Source of the DNA: an uncultured SAR324 cluster bacterium
GTDB lineage: Bacteria; SAR324; NAC60-12
Length of the DNA: 64,000 nt
Assembly (NCBI GenBank): GCA_905182865.1
Contig: CAJJCY010000001.1
Location: 186,001-250,000, forward strand
Direction of reading: 5' to 3'
Part shown: positions 1 to 9,635 of the stretch, piece by piece
Layout of the letters: every line of letters begins with the position of its first letter
How positions within the stretch are numbered: the stretch's first letter is position 1
Notes under the pieces: model-generated
What the model saw: only the letters and a program-made list of their open reading frames with translations
The model's database searches: none
Told to the model about the DNA's origin: nothing
Program-made: the position numbers and the translations under genes

Positions 1-1225
1 AGTGGTTTGCGCTTGCAAGAATTGAATTTAGCAAAACATCTGCTCCTGCAGCTACTTGTTCAGGCGTGGTGTTTTCGGCTTCATCGTGGCTGAGTCCTCC
101 TTCGCATGGAATAAATATCATCCCTGTAGGGGCAATGTGGCTCATCTGACAGGCATCGTGACCTGCTCCGGAAACGATATCGCAATGACTGTATCCAAGA
201 GATTCTGCAGCATTCCTGACTTTTGTAACACACTCTTCATGAAAATTGATGGTTGGGGCTTCCCAGATAATTGAGAACTCATTCTCAAGTCCTTCTTCTG
301 AGCAAATAGAGTTGACTAAATTTTTCAGATCCAGATTTATGTTTGCGAGGATTTCTTCGTTAGGATGCCTGGTATCAACTGTGAAAAAGACCTGTCCGGG
401 AATAGAGTTGATCGATGCAGGTTTAGTCTCCAATCGTCCGACTGTACCTACTGCTCCTGGCTGCTTCAGCACAATTTCACGTAGTCCCGTTATGATTCGG
501 GAAGCGCCCATGATGGGATCTTTGCGCAAATGCATCGGCGTGGTCCCAGCGTGGGAACCTTGTCCATGCAGAGTAATGTGTGTCCAGTAAGTCCCCTGAC
601 CGCCAGTGACCACACCAATTTTTGTGTTCTCTGCCTCCAGTATTGGCCCCTGCTCGATATGCAGTTCATAATAAGCCCGGATCGGAAAACTCTTACAGGG
701 TGTATCACCCAACTGTTTTGTTCGTCGTAACTCCTCCTCAACTGTAAAGCCGTCAGGATCCAGATGAGTGTAGATTTCGGACTGATCAAAAATTCCTGAA
801 AAAACACCTGAGCCCATCATTGCCGGATAGAAACGCGCTCCCTCTTCGTTGGTCCAGACTACGATTTCGACTGAAGATTCAGTTTCAATTCGATGATCGT
901 TCAGGGAGCGGACAACTTCAAGTCCACCTAAAACTCCAAGAATTCCGTCAAATCTTCCTCCGGATGGCTGAGTGTCAAGATGACTTCCGGCCAATACCGG
1001 GGGAGCTTCCGGATTTTTACCATTCCTGCGGGCGAATAGATTTCCCATTGTGTCCAGGCGAAAAGTACAGCCTGCCTCATCTGCCCACTTCCGGAAGAGG
1101 TTACGTCCCTCGATGTCAGCGTCTGTTAGTGCAAGTCGGCGGCTCCCACCACGTTCTCCGGGGCCGATTGTTGCCATTTCCATCAGCGAGTCCCATAGGC
1201 GCTCTCCGTTTGTTTTTAAAATCAT
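1..1225 (-). CDS. Zn-dependent hydantoinase/carbamoylase-family amidase (M20 peptidase family), C-terminus cut by window edge
   Basis: The frame is open from an ATG at 1225 down to the window edge (about 408 residues visible; family members are about 410-420, so only a few residues are missing). The family hydrolyses N-carbamoyl amino acids, ureidoglycolate or allantoate with two metal ions. Visible motifs in order are GSHLDTQPSGGRFDG (metal ligands His and Asp), WTNEEGARF (catalytic Glu-Glu pair), HIEQGP, the dimerisation-domain motif GQGSHAGTTPM, and SGAGHDA near the C-terminus. Substrate cannot be told from sequence: N-carbamoyl-L-amino acid hydrolase, allantoate amidohydrolase and beta-ureidopropionase share these motifs. 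No operon partner is visible. Confidence 0.9.
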   Translation of the reverse strand, partial: MILKTNGERLWDSLMEMATIGPGERGGSRRLALTDADIEGRNLFRKWADEAGCTFRLDTMGNLFARRNGKNPEAPPVLAGSHLDTQPSGGRFDGILGVLGGLEVVRSLNDHRIETESSVEIVVWTNEEGARFYPAMMGSGVFSGIFDQSEIYTHLDPDGFTVEEELRRTKQLGDTPCKSFPIRAYYELHIEQGPILEAENTKIGVVTGGQGTYWTHITLHGQGSHAGTTPMHLRKDPIMGASRIITGLREIVLKQPGAVGTVGRLETKPASINSIPGQVFFTVDTRHPNEEILANINLDLKNLVNSICSEEGLENEFSIIWEAPTINFHEECVTKVRNAAESLGYSHCDIVSGAGHDACQMSHIAPTGMIFIPCEGGLSHDEAENTTPEQVAAGADVLLNSILASANH

Positions 1226-1445
1226 TGCTTCCCGAAAAAAAGATTAACTATTCAGACCAGCTATCTGACTGTGAAGAACTTAATGGCTCGACCTGAGTGC
1301 AACAATAAGGTGTCCATATAGGGGTCTATAAGCCCTAACACTAGATATTAATCTACATTACTCAATGCTATTATAATAGCATTGATAATACTATAGATAA
1401 TACTAATTGAAAGTAATAAATAGTAGTCTATAATAATCTTGACTA
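1226..1445. other. AT-rich intergenic stretch without a gene
   Basis: This is low-complexity, very AT-rich DNA with many TA-rich words between the amidase start and the tRNA fragment. I see no convincing ORF on either strand. The base composition changes sharply at about 1500, where the G+C-rich dehydrogenase begins. Confidence 0.5.
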
Positions 1446-1492
1446 TCTGACTTCTAATCAGTAAGTTACAGGTTCAAGTCCTGTCTGGTACG
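1446..1492 (+). pseudogene. 3' half of a tRNA-Arg (anticodon TCT), 5' half absent
   Basis: The segment contains an anticodon arm with loop CTTCTAA (anticodon TCT at 1453-1455), a variable loop, a perfect T arm (ACAGG, loop TTCAAGT, CCTGT) and a 3' acceptor strand CTGGTAC followed by G. The matching 5' acceptor strand (GTACCAG) and D arm are not present upstream or anywhere I could see in the window, and no CCA follows. A 3' tRNA half is the classic scar left at one end of an element integrated by a tyrosine recombinase. It sits immediately before a G+C-rich gene, consistent with an island boundary. Confidence 0.6.
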
Positions 1493-1546
1493 AGACAAAA
1501 TCAGTTACTTACTAAGAACAACCTGTACACCTGGCTTATCTCATTC

Positions 1547-4450
1547 ATGATCACCACTTCCACTCAAGACTCCTCACTGGCCAAACGCCTGCAGCGGGAA
1601 ACTACCGCTGAAGTGCTGTTTGACGAGTTTTCGCGGGGGCTTTACAGCACCGATGCTTCAATCTATCAAATCAAACCGCTGGGCGTGGTGGTGCCAAAAA
1701 CCGAGGAGGACGTACTGGCGACCATCAGCATCGCTAACGACACAGGCGTTTCGGTGACGATGCGGGGCGGCGGCACCTCGCAATGTGGGCAAACGGTTGG
1801 GGACGGAATCATCATCGATGTCAGCAAACACCTCAACCGCCTCATTTCGGTGGATCCGGAAAAACGGGTGGTGGTGGTGCAGCCCGGAATTGTCCTCGAC
1901 CAACTCAATGCTCTGCTCAAGCCGCACAGCTTGTTCTTTCCCGTTGATGTCTCAACAAGCAGCCGGGCGACAATTGGCGGCATGACGGCTAACAACAGTT
2001 GCGGCGCTCGATCCATCCGTTACGGTAAGATGGTGGACAATGTCCGGGCGGTGGACGCGGTTCTGGCGGATGGGAATCACATGCACTTTGGTGAGTGGGG
2101 GAAAGGAACGTCCTTCGTTGCTCCGGAATGGCAGCAACAACTCGTGAGTAAGCTCCTGGACTTGGGTACTCGTGAAACTGACGAAGTGGCCCGGCGCTTT
2201 CCAAAAGTACAGCGCCGAGTTGGTGGTTATAACCTGGACGTGCTGACCTCAGAGGCAAGGTCTTCGCTCAACTTGGCCCATCTGCTGGTCGGCTCGGAAG
2301 GCACACTTGCGGTTTCCAATGAAATACACCTTGATCTCCAGCCGATCCCGGAACACAAGGTGCTGGGCGTGTGTCACTTTCCAACCTTCTATGACGCAAT
2401 GGCGGCCACCCAACACCTCGTCGAATTGGGACCGGATGCCGTGGAGTTAGTGGACCAGACCATGCTCGAACTCGCGTCGGAGATTCCGCAATTTCAGGTA
2501 AAATTGAAACGCTTTGTGAATGGTAAGCCAGGATCGTTACTGCTGGTCGAGTTCGCAGGAGAGGAACTTGATTCTCTCAAACACAAGCTGCACGATTTGG
2601 AGGAATTGATGGCATCACACGGTTTCCCAGATGCTGTCGTGGAAGCAATCGATCCTGAATTACAGAAGGAAGTCTGGGAGGTGCGCAAATCAGGGCTCAA
2701 CATCATGATGTCCATGAAGGGCGACGGCAAACCGGTCTCATGCATAGAGGATTGCGCGGTGGAATTGACGGACCTTGCAGAATACACCAGCCGCCTCAAC
2801 GAGCTTTTCGCTAAGTACGGCACCACGGGAACTTGGTACGCGCACGCCTCGGTGGGCTGCCTGCACGTCCGCCCAGTGCTGAACCTCAAGCAGGAAATGG
2901 ATGCGAAGAAACTGAGGGCGATCACGGAAGAAACCTTTGCGATTGTGCGGGAGTACAAGGGCTCGCATTCTGGAGAACATGGGGACGGTCTGGTGCGCTC
3001 GGAGTTTCACGAGGTCATGTACGGCAAGCGGCTCGTGAAGGCATTCGAGGAAATAAAGCACATCTTCGACCCCCGTGATTTATTGAATCCGGGCAAGATC
3101 GTGCAGCCCTCCAGAATGGACGACCGCCGTCTCTTTCGTTACGGCCCGGACTACCGGCAGTCGAGCCTGCCAACCGGTCTGGACTGGTCGGAGTGGGGGG
3201 GCTTTGACCGGGCGGTAGAAATGTGCAACAACAATGGTGCATGTCGCAAGTTCAACACTGAGGTGATGTGCCCTTCCTACCGAGTCACACGTGACGAACG
3301 CCATCTCACCAGGGGACGCGCAAATGCACTGCGACTCGCGCTTTCCGGACAGTTGGGGCCAGAGGCGCTTGCCTCCCAGGACATGTATGAAACCATGCGG
3401 CTCTGCGTAGGTTGCAAGGCGTGTCGACGGGAATGCCCCACTGGAGTGGATATGAACCGCATGAAGACCGAGTTCCTATACCATTATAACCAGAAAAACG
3501 GTCTTTCGATGCGGGAACGACTTTTCGCCTACATGCCACGCTACGCTCCCTTGGTCGCAAAATTCGGAGGACTGGCGAATCTGCGTGACGTGATTCCCGG
3601 ACTCTCCCAGCTTTCTGAAAAACTTCTCGGCCTCACAAGCAAACGCGAACTGCCGCAGTGGGATTCGCAACCGTTCCGTCCTGAGGAAACCTCGCAAAAA
3701 ACCACAGGCTCGGAAGTGGTTCTGTTCGCAGACAGCTTCAACACTTACTTTGAGCCGCAAGTCCTGCGGGATGGACTGGCCGTGCTGGAAGCGGCGGGTC
3801 GGCAGGTTATTGTGCCACGGGCGAAAGATACCCGCCGGAATCTCTGCTGTGGGCGAACCTTCCTGTCCTCAGGATTGATTGACGAAGCAAAATTGGAAGC
3901 AGGTAGATTGCTGGAAAATTTGTTGCCCTACGCCGAGCGCGGAGTGCCCATCGTCGGGCTTGAGCCATCATGTGTGTTCACGATCAAGGACGAACTCACT
4001 TCCCTGCTTCCGGGACCACAAGCCCAAAAACTTGCCGATCATGTTCAATTGCTGGAAGAATACCTGATAACGGAAAATGACGCGGGGCGGCTGAGCCTTA
4101 AATTCCGTACGTCTGAACCCGAAAAAGTACTGCTGCATGGGCACTGCCACCAAAAGGCATTTGACGCGTTGGACTGCACCAACAAGCTGCTGGAGAGCGT
4201 TCCAGGAATTGAGGTCGAAACGATTCAGTCAGGCTGCTGCGGAATGGCAGGATCGTTCGGTTATCAGGCCGAACACTACGAGGTTTCTATGGAAATGGCA
4301 GAACTTTCGCTGTTGCCCCGTATCCGACAGGCTACTTCCAACGAAAGCATAGCCGCCTGTGGTACGAGTTGTCGCCACCAGATAGAGCACGGCTCCGGAC
4401 GCTCCGTGCGACATCCGATCAGTGTGCTGCGACACCGGTGCTTGACGTGA
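1547..4450 (+). CDS. FAD-binding and 4Fe-4S (GlcD-GlcF fusion, YdiJ/D-2-hydroxyacid dehydrogenase type) oxidoreductase
   Basis: This 967-residue protein fuses a GlcD-like flavoprotein to a GlcF-like iron-sulfur half. The N-terminal third has the PCMH FAD-binding fold (TMRGGGTSQCGQT, ASIGGMTANNSCGARSI-like stretch), followed by the FAD oxidase C-terminal domain with HSGEHGDG. The C-terminal part has a ferredoxin motif CVGCKACRRECPTG and two CCG-type cysteine motifs (CCGRTFLSSG, CCGMAGSFG). It probably oxidises a D-2-hydroxyacid (lactate, 2-hydroxyglutarate or glycolate) and feeds electrons to the quinone pool. G+C is clearly higher than in the genes from 6 kb on. The last residues end abruptly inside a remnant of another gene (see 4435), so the native C-terminus may be altered. 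Start ATG has only a weak Shine-Dalgarno. Confidence 0.88.
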   Translation: MITTSTQDSSLAKRLQRETTAEVLFDEFSRGLYSTDASIYQIKPLGVVVPKTEEDVLATISIANDTGVSVTMRGGGTSQCGQTVGDGIIIDVSKHLNRLISVDPEKRVVVVQPGIVLDQLNALLKPHSLFFPVDVSTSSRATIGGMTANNSCGARSIRYGKMVDNVRAVDAVLADGNHMHFGEWGKGTSFVAPEWQQQLVSKLLDLGTRETDEVARRFPKVQRRVGGYNLDVLTSEARSSLNLAHLLVGSEGTLAVSNEIHLDLQPIPEHKVLGVCHFPTFYDAMAATQHLVELGPDAVELVDQTMLELASEIPQFQVKLKRFVNGKPGSLLLVEFAGEELDSLKHKLHDLEELMASHGFPDAVVEAIDPELQKEVWEVRKSGLNIMMSMKGDGKPVSCIEDCAVELTDLAEYTSRLNELFAKYGTTGTWYAHASVGCLHVRPVLNLKQEMDAKKLRAITEETFAIVREYKGSHSGEHGDGLVRSEFHEVMYGKRLVKAFEEIKHIFDPRDLLNPGKIVQPSRMDDRRLFRYGPDYRQSSLPTGLDWSEWGGFDRAVEMCNNNGACRKFNTEVMCPSYRVTRDERHLTRGRANALRLALSGQLGPEALASQDMYETMRLCVGCKACRRECPTGVDMNRMKTEFLYHYNQKNGLSMRERLFAYMPRYAPLVAKFGGLANLRDVIPGLSQLSEKLLGLTSKRELPQWDSQPFRPEETSQKTTGSEVVLFADSFNTYFEPQVLRDGLAVLEAAGRQVIVPRAKDTRRNLCCGRTFLSSGLIDEAKLEAGRLLENLLPYAERGVPIVGLEPSCVFTIKDELTSLLPGPQAQKLADHVQLLEEYLITENDAGRLSLKFRTSEPEKVLLHGHCHQKAFDALDCTNKLLESVPGIEVETIQSGCCGMAGSFGYQAEHYEVSMEMAELSLLPRIRQATSNESIAACGTSCRHQIEHGSGRSVRHPISVLRHRCLT

Positions 4451-4578
4451 TGATCGACCTCGCGGTGAGCGATATGATGATGAACTGCGTCACCCACGGA
4501 ATGAGGTTTGCCCGTACTGTGGCACACCGGTTGGTGTTCATGGACGATAAGATTATTTTCGAATCAGATCCGCCGTAA
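4435..4578 (+). pseudogene. C-terminal remnant of a polar amino-acid ABC transporter ATPase (GlnQ/HisP family)
   Basis: In a frame different from the upstream dehydrogenase, the translation reads VLDVMIDLAV, then CVTHGMRFARTVAHRLVFMDD and a terminal IIFESDPP. This matches the switch-loop (VTHEM.FA..VADR) and following strand of GlnQ/HisP/ArtP ATPases. No Walker A, signature or Walker B region precedes it; instead it is joined to the tail of the 2-hydroxyacid dehydrogenase. VTHGM replaces the usual VTHEM, consistent with relaxed selection. It marks a recombination junction near 4435. Confidence 0.65.
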
Positions 4579-4667
4579 AAGTTCGATTCCAAACCTGAAA
4601 GCGAAACTACCAAATTGTTTTTCAACCAGATTATTCCCACTGGCCACTGTCTAGAATAGGGTAGTAT

Positions 4668-5846
4668 TCAGCGGTTGTTTTCGATGAGGTTGCTCATCGC
4701 TGCTCTAACACCCTCAGGACGATGCGGGATTTCAGCGAGCTCCAGCCCCATTTCGATTGCCCCCAAGGTGCCAAGGAGCATGGGTTCGTTTAAATCACCC
4801 AGATGTCCGATGCGAAAGACCTTGCCGTTTAGGCGACCAAGCCCGTTGCCCAGAGAAACGTTGAAACACTCCAGCACCTCCTTGCGGAAAGCATCCGCAT
4901 CATGTCCTTGAGGCAGCACGACCGCGGTGAGGGAGTTGCTGTATTCACTTTTGTTGAGCGCATTGAGTTCCAGTCCCCAAGCCTGAACAGCGGCGCGTGT
5001 TGCTTCGGCTAGTCGACTATGTCTGGAAAACACCTGATCTAGTCCTTCCTCCAACAGCATCAGGATGGATTCCTGCAGACCATAGAGCAGGTTGGTTGCC
5101 GGAGTAAAAGGAAAGACTCCCTGCTTGTTGGCATTGAGCATGTCCTCCCAATCCCAGTAAGAACGTGGCAACTTCGCTTCTCCGGAAGCGACAAGCGCCT
5201 TTTTGCTGATAGCATTGAAGCTCAAGCCCGGTGGCATCATCAACCCCTTCTGTGATCCGCCCACCGTCACATCCACACCCCACTCGTCATGGCGATAGTC
5301 GATGGAACCCAGCGAGGATATCGTGTCCACGAAGAAGAGGGCGGTGTGTCCTGCGCGATCGATTGCTTTGCGAATTGCGGGGATGTCGGAGGTGATGCCG
5401 GTGGCGGTATCGTTGTGGACCACACACACAGACTTGATGGTATGGTCCTTGTCTTCCACCAACGCCTGCTCGATTTCCTCTGGCTTAGCACCCTCCCTCC
5501 AGCTTCCATGGAGTAGTTGGGCATCAAGGCTGAGTTTCCCTGCCAGCTTGTGCCATGTGCTGGCGAAGTGCCCTGTATCGTACATCAGCACCCTATCTCC
5601 GGGCGAGAGCGTGTTGACAAGTGCGGCTTCCCACGCTCCGGTTCCGGAAGAAGGGTATATGATCACCGGTTGTTTCGTCTGGAAAATTTCTTTGATACCT
5701 TCCAGTACCTCAAGACCCAGCCCCTTGAACTCCGGACCCCTGTGGTCGATTGTCGGACGTTCGATGGCGCGTAGAATTCGGTCAGGCACATTGGTTGGTC
5801 CGGGAATCTGTAAAAAATGACGGCCACTCTGGAGTCGTTGCATCAC
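4668..5846 (-). CDS. Class V aminotransferase, serine--glyoxylate transaminase type
   Basis: The 392-residue protein begins with the FLQIPGPTNVPDRILRAI signature typical of serine-glyoxylate and related glyoxylate aminotransferases. It shows SSGTGAWEAALVNTL (PLP phosphate pocket), VVHNDTATG, the FFVDTISSLGS Asp that contacts the PLP ring nitrogen, and the Schiff-base lysine near residue 200 in GGSQKGLMMPPG. It likely converts glyoxylate to glycine with serine (or aspartate, as in BhcA) as amino donor. It is convergent with the upstream dehydrogenase and shares its relatively high G+C. The 261-bp upstream region to the next gene is AT-rich and holds no ORF. Confidence 0.9.
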   Translation of the reverse strand: MMQRLQSGRHFLQIPGPTNVPDRILRAIERPTIDHRGPEFKGLGLEVLEGIKEIFQTKQPVIIYPSSGTGAWEAALVNTLSPGDRVLMYDTGHFASTWHKLAGKLSLDAQLLHGSWREGAKPEEIEQALVEDKDHTIKSVCVVHNDTATGITSDIPAIRKAIDRAGHTALFFVDTISSLGSIDYRHDEWGVDVTVGGSQKGLMMPPGLSFNAISKKALVASGEAKLPRSYWDWEDMLNANKQGVFPFTPATNLLYGLQESILMLLEEGLDQVFSRHSRLAEATRAAVQAWGLELNALNKSEYSNSLTAVVLPQGHDADAFRKEVLECFNVSLGNGLGRLNGKVFRIGHLGDLNEPMLLGTLGAIEMGLELAEIPHRPEGVRAAMSNLIENNR

Positions 5847-6107
5847 GTTTTATTGGATGATATTTTTGGCAGGGAAAATTTTATTGGATTTTTTTTGGAT
5901 ATTACCAATTATCGTTAGGTCAAGTCAAGCCTCACAAGTATATTTTTTGTAATTTTCCAAACCCATCTCGTTCAACATTCTCAATGGTGGCACGAAATTT
6001 TGCACCCTCACCGTGGAGTTTGGCAAGTGAGTGGATCATTTTAAAAACAGTTTCGGATTTTTTTCAGCGCCTGCCGAATTACTATCTTATCTTGAACGTC
6101 ATTATTC

Positions 6108-7142
6108 TCAACCATTTTCAAAACCGCCCAAAAAACTATTAAGGTTGTCACCAAGTGCATCTGAAAGATAACCGCCTTCCTGAACTAACACGGTAGGTAA
6201 ATTTAATTTTGCAATCTCCGAAGCAATTTTCTCAAAACCTCCGGTGCTGATACCAAGTCCCTTGTAAGGGTCACCTTCGTAAGCATCGAGTCCCAAAGCG
6301 ATGACCATTGCTTGTGGCGAAAATTGGGCTATGTGGTCCAGTGCTGCCTTTAAAGTTTGTAGGTATTCTTCATCTTTAGTTCCATGAACCAAGGGATAAT
6401 TAACATTATAACCAGAGCCTTTCTCTGATCCAATTTCGTGTGAATATCCCCAAAAAAATGGATAGAAGCTTGCAGGATCTGCGTGCAGCGAAACTGTCAG
6501 GACATCATCACGTTGATAAAAAATACTTTGGGTACCATTACCGTGGTGCACATCAACATCAATAATTGCAACTTTCTGAAAGTTCAATCTTAAATGTTGT
6601 GCGGTAATGGCTGAGTTGTTTAAAAAACAAAATCCTCCAGCCAAATCTGCAAAAGCATGATGACCTGGCGGACGGCATAGCGCATATGCTGAGTTATGTC
6701 CGTCCAACACAGCTTGTGCGGCTCCAACAGCCGTGTTAGCACTTGCCAATGCAGAATTCCATGTTTCATTGCTAATAGGACAAGCAGTATCTGCCATGTA
6801 CCATCCTGCTTGTCCAACAGCGGATTCTGGAATTCCGCAAGGCTCGCTTCCGGCAGTACGGTTAGGATGAATATTTGGAATCACTTCTGCGGAAGCCCCT
6901 GGGATTTCCTGCCAGCGCCGATAGATGTTTTTGAGGAAATGGAGATAATCCTGATGATGTACAGCTTCAACAGGAATTATACCGTGTGGTTTTGGGATTT
7001 TAAGTTCATGCCCATGTTGCAGTAGGGCATCCCGCAAAACCTTCGCCCTTTCCGCTACTTCGGAATTAGGTTTGGGAACTCCGCTGAAAAGGGAAAATTT
7101 GGGTTCATGTTTGAATTGCTCCGGGTCAAAAAATGCGAGCAT
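6108..7142 (-). CDS. Histone deacetylase-family protein, acetylpolyamine amidohydrolase type
   Basis: The 344-residue length and motifs match the arginase-fold deacetylases of the AphA/HDAC group: RPPGHHAF (tandem His charge relay), GGFCFLNN, DVDVHHGNGTQ (zinc ligands Asp and His), LGLDAYEGDP (third zinc Asp region) and a C-terminal QEGGYL. It removes acetyl groups from polyamines or similar small amides in the cytoplasm. The gene stands alone between the aminotransferase and the secretion ATPase, all on the minus strand, with 33 bp separating it from the ATPase stop, so co-transcription is possible but not functionally obvious. Confidence 0.88.
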   Translation of the reverse strand: MLAFFDPEQFKHEPKFSLFSGVPKPNSEVAERAKVLRDALLQHGHELKIPKPHGIIPVEAVHHQDYLHFLKNIYRRWQEIPGASAEVIPNIHPNRTAGSEPCGIPESAVGQAGWYMADTACPISNETWNSALASANTAVGAAQAVLDGHNSAYALCRPPGHHAFADLAGGFCFLNNSAITAQHLRLNFQKVAIIDVDVHHGNGTQSIFYQRDDVLTVSLHADPASFYPFFWGYSHEIGSEKGSGYNVNYPLVHGTKDEEYLQTLKAALDHIAQFSPQAMVIALGLDAYEGDPYKGLGISTGGFEKIASEIAKLNLPTVLVQEGGYLSDALGDNLNSFLGGFENG

Positions 7143-7175
7143 GATTTTACAGAACTAATTATTTTAGATATAAAT

Positions 7176-8877
7176 TTACTCTGAAGTTATCGACAAAATT
7201 TCTTCGGCAGTTGTTAAACCGTACAAAATTTTGTTTACTCCATCACGCCGTAAGGTAATCATTTTTTCTTTCAAGCCTTGTTTTTTTATGGTGTCAGAGT
7301 CGCTGCTTTCAAGGATAGTATTTTTTACACCTTCGCTCATTACCAGCAATTCATGAATTCCAATCCGTCCACGGTAGCCGGTTTGTCGGCAATTATCGCA
7401 GCCGTCACCTCTGTAAAATCGTCGGTCCAGTTTTCGGAAGCTGACTTCTTTAATGCCTAATTCACGGAGTTGTTCCGGATGCGGCTGGTAGCTTTTGCGG
7501 CAGTCCGGACAAATACGCCGTACCAGCCGTTGTGCAAGTACGCCGATGATTGATGATGAAACGAGGAATGGCTCGATACCCATATCGATCAGGCGGGTGA
7601 TTGTAGCGGGAGCGCTGTTGGTGTGTACCGTGCTGAAAACTAGATGTCCGGTCAATGCGGATTGAATGGCAATTTGTGCGGTTTCTGTGTCACGTATTTC
7701 TCCTACCATAATAACATCTGGATCCTGCCGCAGAATCGCTTTCAAGCCACGAGCAAACGTCATTCCAGATAAACTCATCTTTTTTATCTTTGTGAATAAA
7801 TTCCACAGGATCTTCAATGGTGATTATATTACGGGCCTCATTATCTATTTCAGCAAGAGAAGCATAAAGGGTAGTGGTTTTTCCACTCCCGGTAGGTCCG
7901 GTAACAAGGATGATGCCGCCACTGCTGTTTACCATATTTAGATATGGTTGGAGTATATATTTTGCCAAACCAAGTTGAGGTAGTTGCATCAATTTTTCTT
8001 CTTGAAACAATAGGCGCATGACAATTTTCTCTCCATGTACAGTTGGTACAGTCGAAACACGTATGTCAATTTTTCTTCCCGCAATCAGTACCATTGAACG
8101 ACCGTCCTGCGGCAGGCCTTTTTGGGCAATATCAAGGCGAGACATGACTTTAATCCGGTTAACCACAGTTACATGTACCTGACGTGGAAAAACTGTTACT
8201 TGCTGTAGTACCCCGTCAATTCGGTAACGAACGGAGGTTTCACGGGGTGTTGGATCAATATGAACATCACTAGCTTCATCTTTTGCCGCCTGCCAAAGGA
8301 GGCTGTTCACTAAACGTTTGATGGGTTCTTCATCAGTTGCATCCAACAAATCTTCCGGTTCTTCAACAGCAAGAATGTTTTCATAGGTTTCTTCTGAATC
8401 GAGCAGATCAACTGCGTCTTCGGTTGAAGCAGAAGATTCATCATAAGCACGATTGATCAAATCGAGCACTGCCTGTTTGTGTGAAATGACCGACTGAATA
8501 TGGCACTTGAAATGTCGGGCCAGATCATCCAAAGGCTGCGAGAGTTCCGGATTTGTTATGGCTACTTCCAGTGTATTTTTAGTTTTTTTCAGTGGAAAGA
8601 ATATATTTTTTTTAGCATAGCGTATCGGTATGAATTCCGTAAATTCACGTACAACTGGAACATCATTAAAATTATCTCTATATTCCAATTCATAATATAC
8701 AGCCAATGCCTGCTGAAACTCTGATTCACCGGTTATTTTGTGTTTAAGCATTGCTTCTTTCAAGCCCTCCGTATTTTCACGGTAGGCCAGCAACTGTTCG
8801 TGCAGTGGTTCCAGTGACTGCGGAGTTGTTCCGAAGCTCTTCACCAAAATTTCAACAACCGGATGGTATGTATACAT
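7176..8877 (-). CDS. GspE/PilB-family secretion or pilus assembly ATPase, frameshifted
   Basis: Two overlapping minus-strand frames (7690-8877 and 7176-7817) together encode one complete GspE/PilB ATPase. The first carries the N-terminal GspE domain, Walker [10 protein letters not shown] and the Asp box ITIEDPVE. The second carries [14 protein letters not shown] (Walker B), the His box ([14 protein letters not shown]), [13 protein letters not shown] and a second CxxC forming the tetracysteine zinc motif. The frames switch by one base at a run of six T on the plus strand (7780-7785); removing one base restores a continuous protein. This may be a sequencing error rather than a true lesion. Downstream of PilO/PilP-like genes, it would power assembly of a pilus or pseudopilus. 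Confidence 0.85.
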
Positions 8878-9105
8878 ATCGTATTATTTATTAAACCTGT
8901 GAAAGTGTTCTTGAGTCATGAATTATCAAAAAATACTGATATTATTAACTGTGATATGTCATCTCGAAAGAAGGGAGAGATATGATAAAGTGCTGATACC
9001 TTATAAAATTCCTTACATACTTTCGGATTGATACAATAAACCTCGTTACTTTCGAGTAATTGAGTTCAACAAAAACCAACTCAATTCGGATTCAACACAA
9101 AATAA
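8878..9105. other. 228-bp spacer with a dispersed repeat copy
   Basis: No ORF is supported here. The segment around 8956-9010 carries a TGTCATCTCGAAAGAAGGGA word that resembles, in inverted orientation, the repeats near 39600 and 43650. The upstream region of the ATPase gene lies here, but I cannot define a promoter. Confidence 0.4.
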
Positions 9106-9612
9106 TTATGGTTTCAGTTCCAGAATAATGATTGTTTCTCCGTCAATTTCCTTTAGTTCAACTTGATTTTTGTCTATATGCTTGACAAAAACCTCACCTA
9201 GCCACTCTCCCTGCTGCACGAAATACGTGACTTTATTTTCGTCAATTAAAGCATAACGACCCTCTGATGTTTCAAGAATATCCTTCAGTTTGAGGTTCAG
9301 GAATAATTCTTTTACTCTCAAAGAAAAATCTTCTTTTTGTATAAGCGGTTTTTCTGGTACCCCGGCAATCACATTCTGTTTCAAGACTTTCTTCTTCTTT
9401 TGGGAAGAATTTTTCTTACTGGACGTACCAGGTTTTGAAGGTGACTTAGTGAGTAACGTTAAGTCTTTATTTCCCAGCAGCAAACTACGAAAAGGATTTT
9501 TGGCTGTAACTGCAGGCGGTTTCTCCGACTGGTTGATTTTTGCAGCACGCACTACGGATACTGTAGACTGAAAAAGCAAGAATAATGTCAAAAACCACGT
9601 TAGGTACTTCAT
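9106..9612 (-). CDS. PilP-like periplasmic protein of a type IV pilus/type II secretion alignment complex
   Basis: The 168-residue protein has an N-terminal signal sequence (residues 1-23, ending VRA), a low-complexity Ser/Lys linker, an NPFRSLL motif like the D/NPF motif of PilP, and a C-terminal beta-rich domain in which the pattern GRYALIDENKVTYFVQQGEWLG resembles the PilP/GspC homology domain. No lipobox cysteine is seen, unlike classical PilP. It lies 23 bp downstream of a PilO-like gene and upstream of the secretion ATPase, which supports the role. The assignment rests on context and fold pattern rather than strong identity. Confidence 0.6.
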   Translation of the reverse strand: MKYLTWFLTLFLLFQSTVSVVRAAKINQSEKPPAVTAKNPFRSLLLGNKDLTLLTKSPSKPGTSSKKNSSQKKKKVLKQNVIAGVPEKPLIQKEDFSLRVKELFLNLKLKDILETSEGRYALIDENKVTYFVQQGEWLGEVFVKHIDKNQVELKEIDGETIIILELKP

Positions 9613-9635
9613 GGACTATTTAGTGTTACAGAGAT

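Noticed and set aside
490-807. A 105-aa minus-strand ORF inside the amidase
   Set aside because: It is a shadow of the real frame, which carries all M20 motifs.
7776-7790. A AAA AAG-like slippery run in gspE as programmed frameshifting
   Set aside because: The zero frame is GAT AAA AAA GAT and the required shift is +1, not the -1 shift promoted by A AAA AAG. An extra base in the homopolymer explains it more simply.
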